From assembly GCF_009858245.1 (NCBI RefSeq), contig NZ_VMSB01000001.1, positions 372,001-436,000 of the forward strand: DNA of 64,000 bases, given 5' to 3'. Source of the stretch: Ornithinibacter aureus (lineage in GTDB: Bacteria > Actinomycetota > Actinomycetes > Actinomycetales > Dermatophilaceae). The notes beneath the pieces were generated by a model. The model saw only the letters and a program-made list of their open reading frames with translations. It made no database searches and was not told the DNA's origin. The position numbers and the translations under genes are program-made. Of this stretch, positions 48,016 through 57,323 are shown in pieces. Numbering within the stretch: the first letter of the stretch is position 1; every line of letters begins with the position of its first letter.

Positions 48016-49727
48016 GGGTGAGGCAGCCTGCCACCGTCGTCCCCTACGCAGTGGCGGCACTGGTCTCCTTCATCGTCCTCGGACCGGCGCTCGGCCGGGA
48101 AGTGGTGCTCGCGTACGACCTGGCATGGTCACCGGACCCGCGGTTCACCCCGTTCTCGCTCGGCTCCGACGGGTCCGTGCCCCGGGCCGTCCCGAGCGAT
48201 GCCGTGGCGATCGCCCTCGGCCACGTCCTCGGAGCGGGACCGGCCCAGGGCCTCGTTCTCTTCGCGACCCTGGTGCTGGCCGGGGTCGGCGCCGCGAGGC
48301 TGGCCGCTCTGCTCGCCCCGGACCTCGCTCTCGGACCACGCCTGGTGGCCGTCATCGCCGCCATCTGGAACCCGTTCGTCCTCGAGCGGTTGGTCATCGG
48401 GCACTGGACGGTGCTGCTGGCGTATGCCGCGGTGCCCCACCTGCTGGTGTCGTGTGCGAAGGTCAGGCGAGACCTCAGGCCCGCGTGGTCACCCGCGGTC
48501 GGAGTGGCGGCGTGCGGTGTCGGAGGGGCCAACGCGCTGGTCATTGCTGCCCTTGCCGTTCTCGTCGTGCTGGCCGTCCCGCGCGCTCGGTGGCAGGCCC
48601 TGGCGTACGCGGCCGGGGCCACCGTGGGGGTCTCGCTCGTGTGGGCACTTCCTGCCCTGGTGTCCGGTGTGGTGTCCGCTCCGGCCGGCGTCGCCGCGTT
48701 CGCGGCCAGGGCTGACACGCCCCTCGGCGTGCTCGCCTCCGTGGCCACGGGCGGGGGCCTCTGGAACCCGGCCACTCACCCAGTGGAGCGCTCGTCCGTG
48801 CTCGTCGCTGCCGGTGCGCTCCTGCTCGTCCTGGCCTCTGTCGCGGCCGGGGTGCGAGCGGCCAGGGACGAGGCCCTGCTCGCACTCGCGGCACCGGCAG
48901 TGCTCGGACTCGTGCTGGCCTGGTTGAGCGCGCTGGATCCGTTCGGCCTCTGGAGCGCGGTCGTGCTCCAGCTCCCGGGGGGTGGCATCCTGCGCGATGC
49001 ACACAAGCTCATCGCGCCGTGGGTCGTCCTCACCGCTGCCGGAATGGCTGTTCTTGCCCGCGACGTCATGCGGGTGCGGGGGGCCGGACCGGTTCTCGTC
49101 GTCGTCCTGGCCGCGTTACCCTGTACGCTCCTTCCTTCTCTGACCTGGGGAGTCGGTGGTCGGGTGAGTGCCGTCGAGGTCCCCACCGACCTGCGATCCG
49201 TCACGGCGGAGCTGTCCGCGGCCGGGGAGGGCACGGTCGGGCTCCTGCCCTGGTCGCAGTACCGCAGATATGACTGGAACGAGCGCCGGGTCTCGCTCAC
49301 CCTGATCCCGCGCATGGTCGATCACCCGGTGCTGTTCGACGACTCGCTTCCGCTTCAGGACCTGTCGGTGCCCGGTGAGAATCCAGCTGCGCGGCGCGTC
49401 ACGGAGCGAATCGGCCAAGGGGTCGACCCGGTGCAGGCGCTCGCGGCGGAGGGCGTGCGGTGGGTCGTCATCGAGAAGCGCAGCGGACTGTCCGCCGCCG
49501 CCGCCGTCGACGTCGCCGACCTGCCCACCGGTTCGAGCGTCGTCCGCGACGGGCCGAGCGTCACCGTCGTGGAGCTCAGCTCTGTGGAGGGCCGCGCGGC
49601 CGGATTGAGTCGAATCGGGCTCATCGGGTGGGTCGCCACCTGCCTGACGTGGCTGACGGCCGCGGCGTGTCTCACGAGGGGTTCGTACCTGAGTCGACGT
49701 GACCGGCTGGTAAGGTCGCGCTCATGA
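48012..49727 (+). CDS. Short GT-C-type membrane glycosyltransferase
   Basis: This 571-residue protein has about 10-12 transmembrane helices (residues 10-385), an extracytoplasmic domain (about 390-535, with EGTVGLLPWSQYRRYDW and EGVRWVVIEKR) and a final helix (about 545-562). The first loop, REVVLAYDLAWSPDPRFTPF, puts Asp36 where GT-C enzymes keep the catalytic base. It looks like the N-terminal half of the AftD-like giants without the carbohydrate-binding modules. Being the last large gene of the heptose operon makes it a candidate heptosyltransferase using a lipid-linked donor (inference). It overlaps both gmhB and the DUF2613 gene. Confidence 0.72.
   Translation: MRVRQPATVVPYAVAALVSFIVLGPALGREVVLAYDLAWSPDPRFTPFSLGSDGSVPRAVPSDAVAIALGHVLGAGPAQGLVLFATLVLAGVGAARLAALLAPDLALGPRLVAVIAAIWNPFVLERLVIGHWTVLLAYAAVPHLLVSCAKVRRDLRPAWSPAVGVAACGVGGANALVIAALAVLVVLAVPRARWQALAYAAGATVGVSLVWALPALVSGVVSAPAGVAAFAARADTPLGVLASVATGGGLWNPATHPVERSSVLVAAGALLLVLASVAAGVRAARDEALLALAAPAVLGLVLAWLSALDPFGLWSAVVLQLPGGGILRDAHKLIAPWVVLTAAGMAVLARDVMRVRGAGPVLVVVLAALPCTLLPSLTWGVGGRVSAVEVPTDLRSVTAELSAAGEGTVGLLPWSQYRRYDWNERRVSLTLIPRMVDHPVLFDDSLPLQDLSVPGENPAARRVTERIGQGVDPVQALAAEGVRWVVIEKRSGLSAAAAVDVADLPTGSSVVRDGPSVTVVELSSVEGRAAGLSRIGLIGWVATCLTWLTAAACLTRGSYLSRRDRLVRSRS
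49711..49716 (+). promoter_or_regulatory. Internal leaderless -10 box for DUF2613
   Basis: TAAGGT lies inside the end of the GT-C gene and 7 nt before ATG 49724, so the small protein may also be made from its own leaderless transcript. Confidence 0.45.
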
Positions 49728-49870
49728 CTTCTCCTGTTGGGGCCATCGCGTCCGTGGTCGGCGGGATCATCCTCGCCCTGTTCGCCGTCATCGGCGGCGT
49801 CGGTGCCGTCAGTTCCAGCCCCAACGCGGCGTCGGCGTCCGAGGAGATCGTCCGCTACGACGCCCCCTGA
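49724..49870 (+). CDS. DUF2613-type small membrane protein
   Basis: This 48-residue protein (MTSPVGAIASVVGGII at the start) has a single Gly-rich transmembrane helix (about 8-29) and a short Ser/Ala-rich extracytoplasmic tail ending EEIVRYDAP. It matches small DUF2613 proteins that sit beside aftD in mycobacteria (Rv0236A type) and may be an accessory subunit of the GT-C enzymes. ATG 49724 overlaps the stop of the GT-C gene. Confidence 0.7.
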   Translation: MTSPVGAIASVVGGIILALFAVIGGVGAVSSSPNAASASEEIVRYDAP

Positions 49871-49877
49871 TCGGGCG

Positions 49878-50987
49878 TCATCCTTCGACCTCGCGAACCA
49901 GCAGGTCCTCCCAGGACTGCACACAGTCCTGCCACCGGAAGCGCGCCACCCACTCCCGCACGGCTTCCGACATCCGCGTGCGGCGGGTGTGATCGGTGAG
50001 CAGTTCTGCCAGGGAGTCCGTGTACTCGCCCACCCCTTCTCCGTCGGCATGGTCGACGAGGAGCCCGGTCTCTGCGTGACGGATGGAGTCCGTCGTTCCG
50101 CCGGCCTCGCGGAAGGCCACCGTCGGCGTGCCGTGGACCCCGGCCTCGACGACGACCAGCCCCCAACCCTCCTTCAGGCTCGGCATGGCATGGACCCAGG
50201 CCTGAGCGAGGAGGCGGTGTTTCTCCCCTTCGGACACATGACCGTGGAACGTCACCATGTCCTCGATCCCGAGGCGTGCCGCGTGGTCTCGCAGCATCGG
50301 GTCCCACCATCCTGAACCGACGACGTCCAGGTGCAGGGTGGGGAACCGGGGCCGCAGCCGCGCCACGGCATCCAACGCGATCTCCACGCGCTTCTGGGGA
50401 ACGAGCCGTCCCAGGACGAGGATCCGTGGCGTGGCTGACCGCTCGTGGTTGTCGTCCGCCGTCGCATCCGTGCCGTTGTGGATGACCGTGATGCGGTCCG
50501 CGTCGACGCCGAGGTCGATGAGCTCTCGACGCGTCGACTGGCTGACGGTGACGTAGGTGGAGCGCCGGTAGGCCGCCGGCGCGACCTGGGACTCCAGCCA
50601 CCAGCCGAACCGCGCGCTGCGCGGCCCGAACACCAGGGGCCACTGCTCACGATGAACGTGGTGCACCAGGTTGACCACCGGCTTCGACGTGACCAGCGTC
50701 GAGAGGTAGGGGACCCCGTTCTGGACGTCCACGACGACGTCGTGGCCGGCTTGGCTGCGCCCCAGGACCGCTCGGGGGTAGATCGAGTAGTGGCCACCCC
50801 GCCGCACGTAGTGGACCCCCCCGAGGGTTTCGTCGGGGAGCGCGCCGGGATAGGCCGCGGTGCGGAACGTCACCGAGTGACCGCGAGCAGCCAGCCCTTC
50901 GGCGACCGTCACGAGGTACCGCTCGGCGCCGCCGGCCTCGGGGTGGTTCTCGTCTCGCCAGTTCAGCAGCAAAACGCGCAGCGACAT
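49878..50987 (-). CDS. GT4-family glycosyltransferase, copy 2
   Basis: This 369-residue GT-B enzyme is closely related to the GT4 at 43036-44178. It opens LLLNWRDENHPEAGGAERY and has VLGRLVPQKRVEIALDAVAR, SLKEGWGLVVVEAGVHGTP and FREAGGTTDSI in the same order. The two copies flank the heptose operon, both pointing left. The divergence suggests different linkages or acceptors. ATG 50987; its stop lies 7 nt from the DUF2613 stop (convergent). Confidence 0.87.
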   Translation of the reverse strand: MSLRVLLLNWRDENHPEAGGAERYLVTVAEGLAARGHSVTFRTAAYPGALPDETLGGVHYVRRGGHYSIYPRAVLGRSQAGHDVVVDVQNGVPYLSTLVTSKPVVNLVHHVHREQWPLVFGPRSARFGWWLESQVAPAAYRRSTYVTVSQSTRRELIDLGVDADRITVIHNGTDATADDNHERSATPRILVLGRLVPQKRVEIALDAVARLRPRFPTLHLDVVGSGWWDPMLRDHAARLGIEDMVTFHGHVSEGEKHRLLAQAWVHAMPSLKEGWGLVVVEAGVHGTPTVAFREAGGTTDSIRHAETGLLVDHADGEGVGEYTDSLAELLTDHTRRTRMSEAVREWVARFRWQDCVQSWEDLLVREVEG

Positions 50988-51045
50988 TCGTCCTCGTAGC
51001 GGTGGTCTGACGGTGGGGGTGGGTCTGGATGGTTACCATGCCCGG

Positions 51046-51132
51046 GTGCGTTCCGAGCAAAGGCGAAGGTACCCCACCGGTGTCCGTCGGCGGAGGCACT
51101 CAGGCCTCGCACGCGCGCGTGGACCTCGATGA
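51046..51132 (+). CDS. Possible leaderless leader peptide (28 aa, Arg-rich)
   Basis: TACCAT (51034-51039) is followed by 6 nt and GTG 51046. The 28-codon frame has 11 arginines and ends in a TGA (51130-51132) overlapping the ATG of the AftD-like gene (51129-51131). The arrangement is the same as at 32457. It may couple translation or sense arginine supply. Only the arrangement supports it. Confidence 0.4.
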   Translation: MRSEQRRRYPTGVRRRRHSGLARARGPR

Positions 51133-54100
51133 CGACGCCTTCCCGGCCCACCGCTGACGGCAGACGGTTGCGCACCCTGGCCGGGCTCCTCGTCGTGTGG
51201 AGCGTGGCGTGGTCGGTCCCCCGGGACAAGATCGCCGTGGACACCAAGGTCGACCTGTACCTCGACCCCTGGGGGTTCCTCGCTCGATCGCTGCACGTGT
51301 GGGACCCGCAGGTGACGTGGGGCGGGCTCCAGAACCAGGCCTACGGGTACCTGTTTCCCATGGGGCCGTTCTTCGGTCTCGGCTCGGAGATCCTCCCGAT
51401 GTGGGTCGTCCAGCGCTTGTGGTGGATGGCGCTGCTCACCGCGGGCTTCCTGTCGATGATGGGACTCCTTCGGGTGTTCGGCATCGGCGGGGTCGGGGTG
51501 CGGGTGATCGCGTCGCTCGCCTACGTCCTGGCGCCCCGGGTCATCGCCACCATCGGCGGGCTCTCGTCGGAGGCGCATGCGCAACTGCTCGCCCCCGCGA
51601 TCCTGCTCCCGCTCGTGATGATCGATCGGGGGGAGCTGGGGGTGCGCCGGGGGGTGGCCCTCAGCGGTCTGGCGATCCTGTGCTGTGGGGGAGTGAACGC
51701 GACGGCGACGGCCTTCGCGATCCTGCCGTCGGCGGTGTGGCTGCTCACTCGCCGTGCATGGTGGCGGGATGTGCTGACCGGGGGGTGGGGCGCGGCGGTT
51801 CTTGCGGCGACGAGTTGGTGGCTCGTGCCGCTGGTGGTCCTCGGACGGTACTCGCCCCCGTTCCTCGACTGGATCGAGAACGCCCAGACCGTGACGGCGA
51901 GGATCACCCTGTTCGACGCCTTCCGTGGGACCACCCACTGGCTCGGCCACCTCGTCACCTCGGGCGGGGTGTGGTGGCCTGCCGGCTTCGAGACGGTCTC
52001 GTCGCCAGTCCTCATCCTCGCCACCGCGGCGGTGTCAGCGCTCGGGCTGGCCGGCTTCCTGGTGCGCTCGCTCCCTCATCGTCGTTTCCTCGTCGTCGTG
52101 CTCGCCCTGGGAGTGCTGGTCCTCGCCCTTCCTCACCAGGGCGCGTTGAGTTCGCCGTTGAGCGGTGAGGTCCAGGGATTGCTGGACGGTCCACTGGCCC
52201 CGTTGCGCAACGTGCACAAGGCGGACCTGCTCATTCGCCTGCCCCTCGTGGTCGGCCTCGCGTACACCCTGACGGCCCTGTCGAGGTGGCGACCTCGGCG
52301 GCAGTGGATGCCGGCCGTGGCGCTCGGCGGCGTCGCCCTCACGGTGGTCGGCGCGGCGGCGCCGGGGTTCAGCGGTGACATCGCGCCGCGGGGCTCATTC
52401 GCCGAGGTCGCGACGCACTGGCAGGAGGTTGGGCGCTGGTTGGATGACCGTGGCGACGGCAGGGCGCTGATCGTGCCCGCCTCGAGCTTTGGCGAGTACT
52501 TCTGGGGGCGGCCCATGGATGAGCCGCTCCGGTCGCTGACGTCGGCCCCCTTCGCCGTGAGGGATGCCGTTCCCCTCACCCCCGCCGGCACCATCCGACT
52601 CCTGGACGAGATCGAGAGCCGCCTGCAGACAGGAGGCTCCCTTGGTGGCGCCACCTCGACCCTGCGCTCATCCGGTGTCAGGTACCTCGTGCTGCGCAAT
52701 GACCTCGCGGTCGACCAGGCAGGGCAACCTCCGGTGGCGCTGTCGCGTTCCGCCCTCATCAACACCCCGGACGTCCAGTTCGTCAAGGGCTTCGGGAAGA
52801 CCGTGCGCGACGGGTCTGGCGAGCGAGTGTTTCCCGTGGAGGTGTATGCCGTGGTGGGCGACGTCGCCACCGACCTCGAGGTGTGGGACGCCGACGGCGT
52901 GATGGGGTCCTCCGGCGCGTCGGAGGACCTCGCCCGACTGGCCGACGCGGGCCTTGGTGGGCGCCCGATCGTCTTCGACGGCGATCGTCAGGGTGATTTC
53001 GTGCCCGGGTCCCGGGCGCTCACCGACGGGTTCAGGGCAAGGGACCGGTGGTTCGGGGCTCCACGCGGGCAGGACGTCACGAGCGGGCTCGATGCGCGAC
53101 GAGTTCTGACGGCATCGGACTACCTGCCGTGGCCCGGGATCCGGTGGCGGTCCCTGGTGGCGTACACCGGCATCCGCGATGTTCGGGCGAGTACCTCGTT
53201 GGCTCAGGACTTCGGGCCCGCGGGGCTGCAACCGGCCCACCGTGCGTACGCGGCAGTCGACGGCAGCCCTTCGACGTCCTGGCTGACGGCCTTCGACCCA
53301 GACCCGACGTGGACAGTGGTGCTGGACGATCCAGCGGACATTCCTCGGGTCGTGGTGACTCCGGCCCGAGTGGATCGCTTCGGCCAGGCCTTCGGCGTCG
53401 CCACGAACGTCACGGTGACCACTGACGCTGGCTCGGTCGATGCTCGGCTGTCCGCCCTCGGCGAGCCGACGAGCATCGATCTTCCACCGGGCGCCACCAC
53501 CCACGTGAGTGTTCGGGTGCGCGACACCGCGAAGGGCAAACCCTCGAACGTGGTTACCGGCCTGTCGAACGTGGCGATCCCGGGACTCGTGCCGGTCGAG
53601 ACCGTCGCGACCCCGACTGCCACCGTCTCGCCGGCGGAGACCACGGTCCTCGGTGCCGGTCTCCCGGGGCGAGAGGGCTGCGCCCACCTGACTCGCGAGT
53701 TCGTCTGCTACTCCGGCGTGTTCGTGGCCCCGGAATCCACCGGGCCCCTGGTGCGCGAGGTGAAGGGGCTGGCCCCGGGGCAGCGCGTCGCCCGCGGCAC
53801 CCTGGCCGTCGACCCCGCGACGCCGCCCACGGACCTCGTCGACGTCCCCGGGGTGGCGGTCACCGCCACCAGCGTGCGCGCTCCGGGGGTGACCGGCCTG
53901 CCGGCATCGGTCGTCGACACGGACCCACGAACCGCGTGGAGCCCGGCCGCGGACGACGTCGCGCCGACGCTGACGATCACCCTCGACCAGCCCGTCGACA
54001 TCGAGGCGATCAGGGTGCAGACCCGGTCGCGGTGGTCGCAGGACGAGGCTCCGGTGGTCTCGGTGCGCGTCGACGACACGGCGGTGACGCTGAGGGTGCC

Positions 54101-55127
54101 CGAGCACGGCGTCCTCAAGATCCCCCCGACCACGGCCAGGGTGGTCACCCTGCGCTTCGCGCCGGCTCCCGAGGCCGGCGGGCGGGGTCTCGGCGCCCTG
54201 GCGGTGGAGGAGGTCCAGATCGTCGGGCAGGACTTCCCGACGCCTGTTCGGGAGCTGAGCAGCCCGTGTGGCGAGGGGCCGGAGTTGACGATCGACGGTC
54301 AGCCGGTGCCGACCCGGGCCCAGGGTTCACGAGAAGCACTGTTCGGCGCCGGCGATTTCACGTGGGAGGCCTGCGCGCCGGTGACGGTGCGCGACGGCGA
54401 CGCCCACACGATCACTGTCGGCCGATGGCGTGGCCTCGCCCCGCGCAGTGCGGTCCTGGCTCCTGTGCAGCCCATTCCAGCCGCGCAGTCAGTGGCGGTG
54501 CCCCACCGACGGACCAGCCCGACCGCGATCGACGGTGAGGTGGCACCGTCGGGCTCACGCCGCGTCCTCGTCATGTCCGACAACGCCAACCCCGGGTGGC
54601 AGGCCAGCCTCGGTGGCCAGGCGCTGGAGCCGCAGGTCGTCGACGGGCGGCGTCAGGCCTTCGTCGTTCCCGAAGGTGCTGCCGGACGCCTGACGATCGA
54701 CTTCGCCCCGGACCGCCCCTATCGCTGGGGGCTCGCCGTCGGCGCCCTGCTCGCAGGGATCCTCGCGATCGTGGCGCTGTGGCCTGAGCGTGGTCCGCGT
54801 CGTGAGCCGGCGCCCGTGCGCGGAGATGCCGTGAGCCCCGCCCCGCCACTGGCCGCGCTCGTGTGGTCCGGTCTCATCGCGGGGCCCGCGGGGTTGGCGG
54901 CAGGCGCCGTGGGGGTGGGCATCAGCAGGCTGGGACGGCACCGGCGCCTGCTGCTCGCAGCGGTCGTGGCCTTCCTCTGTCTCGCAGCGGCGGGCGCGCA
55001 GGTCGTGGCCACGGCCGCGGGGGCGAACGGCTCAGTGGTCGAGGGGTGCGTCCGGCTGATGCTGATCGTGGCGTTCGCGATCGCGATGGCGACTCAGGAT
55101 TCTCGCGGCGAGCGCAGAGGACGGTAG
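51129..55127 (+). CDS. AftD/DUF3367-like giant GT-C glycosyltransferase, copy 2
   Basis: The 1332-residue membrane protein is the closer match to AftD. Its first extracytoplasmic loop reads VDTKVDLYLDPWGFLARSLH (presumed catalytic Asp38), followed by GGLQNQAYGYLFPMGPFF, which is AftD-like. N-terminal helices extend to about 400. Discoidin-like modules lie at about 687-814 (AYAAVDGSPSTSW) and 910-1034 (ASVVDTDPRTAW), a NANPGWQASLGGQ motif at about 1152, and C-terminal helices at about 1195-1325. Module positions match copy 1 within about 10 residues. The sugar donor is unknown. The 3' end overlaps the convergent acyltransferase gene by 96 bp. Confidence 0.87.
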   Translation: MTTPSRPTADGRRLRTLAGLLVVWSVAWSVPRDKIAVDTKVDLYLDPWGFLARSLHVWDPQVTWGGLQNQAYGYLFPMGPFFGLGSEILPMWVVQRLWWMALLTAGFLSMMGLLRVFGIGGVGVRVIASLAYVLAPRVIATIGGLSSEAHAQLLAPAILLPLVMIDRGELGVRRGVALSGLAILCCGGVNATATAFAILPSAVWLLTRRAWWRDVLTGGWGAAVLAATSWWLVPLVVLGRYSPPFLDWIENAQTVTARITLFDAFRGTTHWLGHLVTSGGVWWPAGFETVSSPVLILATAAVSALGLAGFLVRSLPHRRFLVVVLALGVLVLALPHQGALSSPLSGEVQGLLDGPLAPLRNVHKADLLIRLPLVVGLAYTLTALSRWRPRRQWMPAVALGGVALTVVGAAAPGFSGDIAPRGSFAEVATHWQEVGRWLDDRGDGRALIVPASSFGEYFWGRPMDEPLRSLTSAPFAVRDAVPLTPAGTIRLLDEIESRLQTGGSLGGATSTLRSSGVRYLVLRNDLAVDQAGQPPVALSRSALINTPDVQFVKGFGKTVRDGSGERVFPVEVYAVVGDVATDLEVWDADGVMGSSGASEDLARLADAGLGGRPIVFDGDRQGDFVPGSRALTDGFRARDRWFGAPRGQDVTSGLDARRVLTASDYLPWPGIRWRSLVAYTGIRDVRASTSLAQDFGPAGLQPAHRAYAAVDGSPSTSWLTAFDPDPTWTVVLDDPADIPRVVVTPARVDRFGQAFGVATNVTVTTDAGSVDARLSALGEPTSIDLPPGATTHVSVRVRDTAKGKPSNVVTGLSNVAIPGLVPVETVATPTATVSPAETTVLGAGLPGREGCAHLTREFVCYSGVFVAPESTGPLVREVKGLAPGQRVARGTLAVDPATPPTDLVDVPGVAVTATSVRAPGVTGLPASVVDTDPRTAWSPAADDVAPTLTITLDQPVDIEAIRVQTRSRWSQDEAPVVSVRVDDTAVTLRVPEHGVLKIPPTTARVVTLRFAPAPEAGGRGLGALAVEEVQIVGQDFPTPVRELSSPCGEGPELTIDGQPVPTRAQGSREALFGAGDFTWEACAPVTVRDGDAHTITVGRWRGLAPRSAVLAPVQPIPAAQSVAVPHRRTSPTAIDGEVAPSGSRRVLVMSDNANPGWQASLGGQALEPQVVDGRRQAFVVPEGAAGRLTIDFAPDRPYRWGLAVGALLAGILAIVALWPERGPRREPAPVRGDAVSPAPPLAALVWSGLIAGPAGLAAGAVGVGISRLGRHRRLLLAAVVAFLCLAAAGAQVVATAAGANGSVVEGCVRLMLIVAFAIAMATQDSRGERRGR

Positions 55128-56183
55128 CTCGATCCACTGGTGGCTCAGGGCAGCCAGGGCCAGGGTCACGGGAACTCCGATGGCCAGCAGGGGCAGCAAC
55201 CCACCGCGGAAGAGTTCGACACCGGAGACCGCGTACAAGCCGAAGAAGACGGGCAGGTGCCACAGGAAGATGCCGTAGCTGACCGCACCGAGCCAGCGGG
55301 CGAGCGGGTGGGAGAGGACGGTGCGGTAGAGGCTTTCTCCACCGTGGACGAGTGGGAGCAGCAGGGCGAAGGAGACCACCGTGCACAGGGCGGTGCGAAC
55401 GATGAGGTCGCTCCACGTCGCGGCCTCGACGGTGAGCGCGCCGGCGAGGGGAGTAGTTCCGAGCAGGTACGCTCCGGCGGCCACGGCGAGGCACATGGCC
55501 GGGTCGGCTGCCCACGACGACAGGCGTCTGGAGATCCGCGAGGACGACACCAGGAGTGCCTCGGCGCAGATCATGCCCACGAGGAACTGCGGCGCTCGGG
55601 CGTGCAGCCACATGTGGAACTGGATGTCCTCCCCGAAGACCTCGCCGGCCCCCAGCCCGGATGCCGCGGTGGTCAGGAACGCCGCCATCACCAGGACGAC
55701 AAGGGGAAGGGCTTCGTTGCGTCGGCGAAGTGGCCGCAGGGCAATGACGATGAGCGGGAGAGCCGCGTAGAAGGAGACCTCGGTGGCCAGGCTCCACGAC
55801 TGGCCGAACGCCGATATCCACGCGTCGGGAACGTAGATCTGCAGCAGGGCTGCGTGCAGCAGCCAGTCGCGCAGGGGCGGGTTGGCGGCGATGACCACGG
55901 CGGCGAGGGTGACCCAGTAGGCAGGAAGGACCCGCGCGGCACGGCGCAGGGCGTAGCCGGGGACGTCGAGTCTGCCGCGGGCGTCCTGGGCGACCAGCCC
56001 GCGGTGCAGGAGGAATCCGGAGAGGGCGAAGAAGATCCCGACCCCGAAGTCGCCGCGTGCCCACAGGCGTCCGGTCAGCCCGCCGGTCGCGCCGAAACCT
56101 GCGAGGAACGCTGCATGAGTGAGCACGACCAGGCCTGCGGCCACGGCCCGAAGGCCGTCCAGGGCGGGGAGGCGAGTGGTCAT
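55032..56183 (-). CDS. Acyltransferase_3 family membrane protein
   Basis: This 383-residue protein has about ten transmembrane helices and the family start LPALDGLRAVAAGLVVLTHA (catalytic His), FFALSGFLLHRGL and an SLATEVSFYAALPL motif. It lacks the SGNH domain of the other acyltransferase, so a partner may finish the transfer. ATG 56183 starts at the family N-terminus. The last 32 codons run antisense through the end of the AftD-like gene and encode a charged tail beyond the conserved domain, so the true end may be under weak constraint. Confidence 0.85.
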   Translation of the reverse strand: MTTRLPALDGLRAVAAGLVVLTHAAFLAGFGATGGLTGRLWARGDFGVGIFFALSGFLLHRGLVAQDARGRLDVPGYALRRAARVLPAYWVTLAAVVIAANPPLRDWLLHAALLQIYVPDAWISAFGQSWSLATEVSFYAALPLIVIALRPLRRRNEALPLVVLVMAAFLTTAASGLGAGEVFGEDIQFHMWLHARAPQFLVGMICAEALLVSSSRISRRLSSWAADPAMCLAVAAGAYLLGTTPLAGALTVEAATWSDLIVRTALCTVVSFALLLPLVHGGESLYRTVLSHPLARWLGAVSYGIFLWHLPVFFGLYAVSGVELFRGGLLPLLAIGVPVTLALAALSHQWIELPSSALAARILSRHRDRERHDQHQPDAPLDH

Positions 56184-56288
56184 GGGCGGCACCCTAGGCG
56201 ACTGATCGCGGGTGCGTCGGCGAGAACGGTCAAGGGCGAGTGGTAGCGTCCGCGACCACCGCTGCTCGGAGCTGGAGGAAGGCACGTC

Positions 56289-57248
56289 GTGGGGAAGCAG
56301 TCAGCAACGCGTCGCACCGTGGTGACCGGAGGAGCCGGCTTCCTCGGGTCGCACCTGTGCGAGGCACTCCTCGCTCGCGGCGACGAGGTGGTGTGTCTGG
56401 ACAACTTCCTCACCGGGTCGCCCGACAACGTCGACCACCTCATGGCCAACCCGAGTTTTCGGTTGGTCCGGACCGACGTGACCGACTTCGTCCACGTCGG
56501 GGGTGAGGTCGATCTGGTCCTGCACTTCGCGAGTCCGGCATCCCCCATCGACTACCTGAGGATGCCGGTGGAGACCCTGAAGGTGGGTTCCATCGGTACG
56601 CTGCACGCGCTCGGTTTGGCCCGCGACAAGGGCGCCCGCTTCGTGCTGGCATCCACGTCGGAGGTCTATGGGGACCCTGAGGTGCACCCCCAGCCCGAGA
56701 GCTACTGGGGAAACGTCAATCCGGTCGGTCCGCGAGGCGTGTACGACGAGGCGAAGAGGTTCGCCGAGGCCATGACCTTGGCGTACCGGCAGACGCACGG
56801 GGTGGACACCGGCATCCTGCGCATCTTCAACACGTTCGGCCCGAGGATGCGGCCGAACGACGGACGGGCCATTCCGAACTTCATCCGTCAGGCCCTGCGC
56901 AACGAGCCGCTCACCGTGGCGGGCGATGGGAGCCAGACCCGGTCGATCTGTTACGTCGATGACCTCGTCGCCGGGGTGCTCGCGTTGGCCGACAGTGCGG
57001 AGCCGGGCCCCATCAACCTGGGCAACCCGCACGAACTGTCGGTGCTCGAGCTCGCGCAGTGGGTCATTGATCTCACCGGGTCGTCCTCGACGATCACCTT
57101 CGTCGATCGACCGGTGGATGACCCCTCGGTTCGCAGGCCTGACACGACCTTGGCGCGTGAGCGACTCAACTGGTCGCCGCAGGTGTCGATCGAGGACGGG
57201 CTGCTGCGGACGATCGCGTGGTTCCGCGGTCATCCCGAACTCGTCTAG
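56289..57248 (+). CDS. UDP-glucuronate decarboxylase-like (UDP-xylose synthase) epimerase
   Basis: This 319-residue short-chain dehydrogenase has the NAD motif GGAGFLG (14-20), [29 protein letters not shown] (Thr123-Ser124-Glu125) and YDEAKR (Tyr152, Lys156), the set typical of UDP-xylose synthases. It would make UDP-xylose from UDP-glucuronate, giving the island a pentose donor. A related NDP-sugar 4-epimerase is the alternative. GTG 56289 follows a strong GGAGGA. An octamer inverted pair (56536 and 56560) lies inside the gene. A GC-rich 7-bp hairpin around 57265-57290 may terminate it. Confidence 0.8.
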   Translation: MGKQSATRRTVVTGGAGFLGSHLCEALLARGDEVVCLDNFLTGSPDNVDHLMANPSFRLVRTDVTDFVHVGGEVDLVLHFASPASPIDYLRMPVETLKVGSIGTLHALGLARDKGARFVLASTSEVYGDPEVHPQPESYWGNVNPVGPRGVYDEAKRFAEAMTLAYRQTHGVDTGILRIFNTFGPRMRPNDGRAIPNFIRQALRNEPLTVAGDGSQTRSICYVDDLVAGVLALADSAEPGPINLGNPHELSVLELAQWVIDLTGSSSTITFVDRPVDDPSVRRPDTTLARERLNWSPQVSIEDGLLRTIAWFRGHPELV

Positions 57249-57323
57249 GCCGTTCAGCGAACACGCGCCGATGAATTTCTCACGGCGCGCGGCAATCGCG
57301 GGTGCAACCTCTGTACTCACTGG

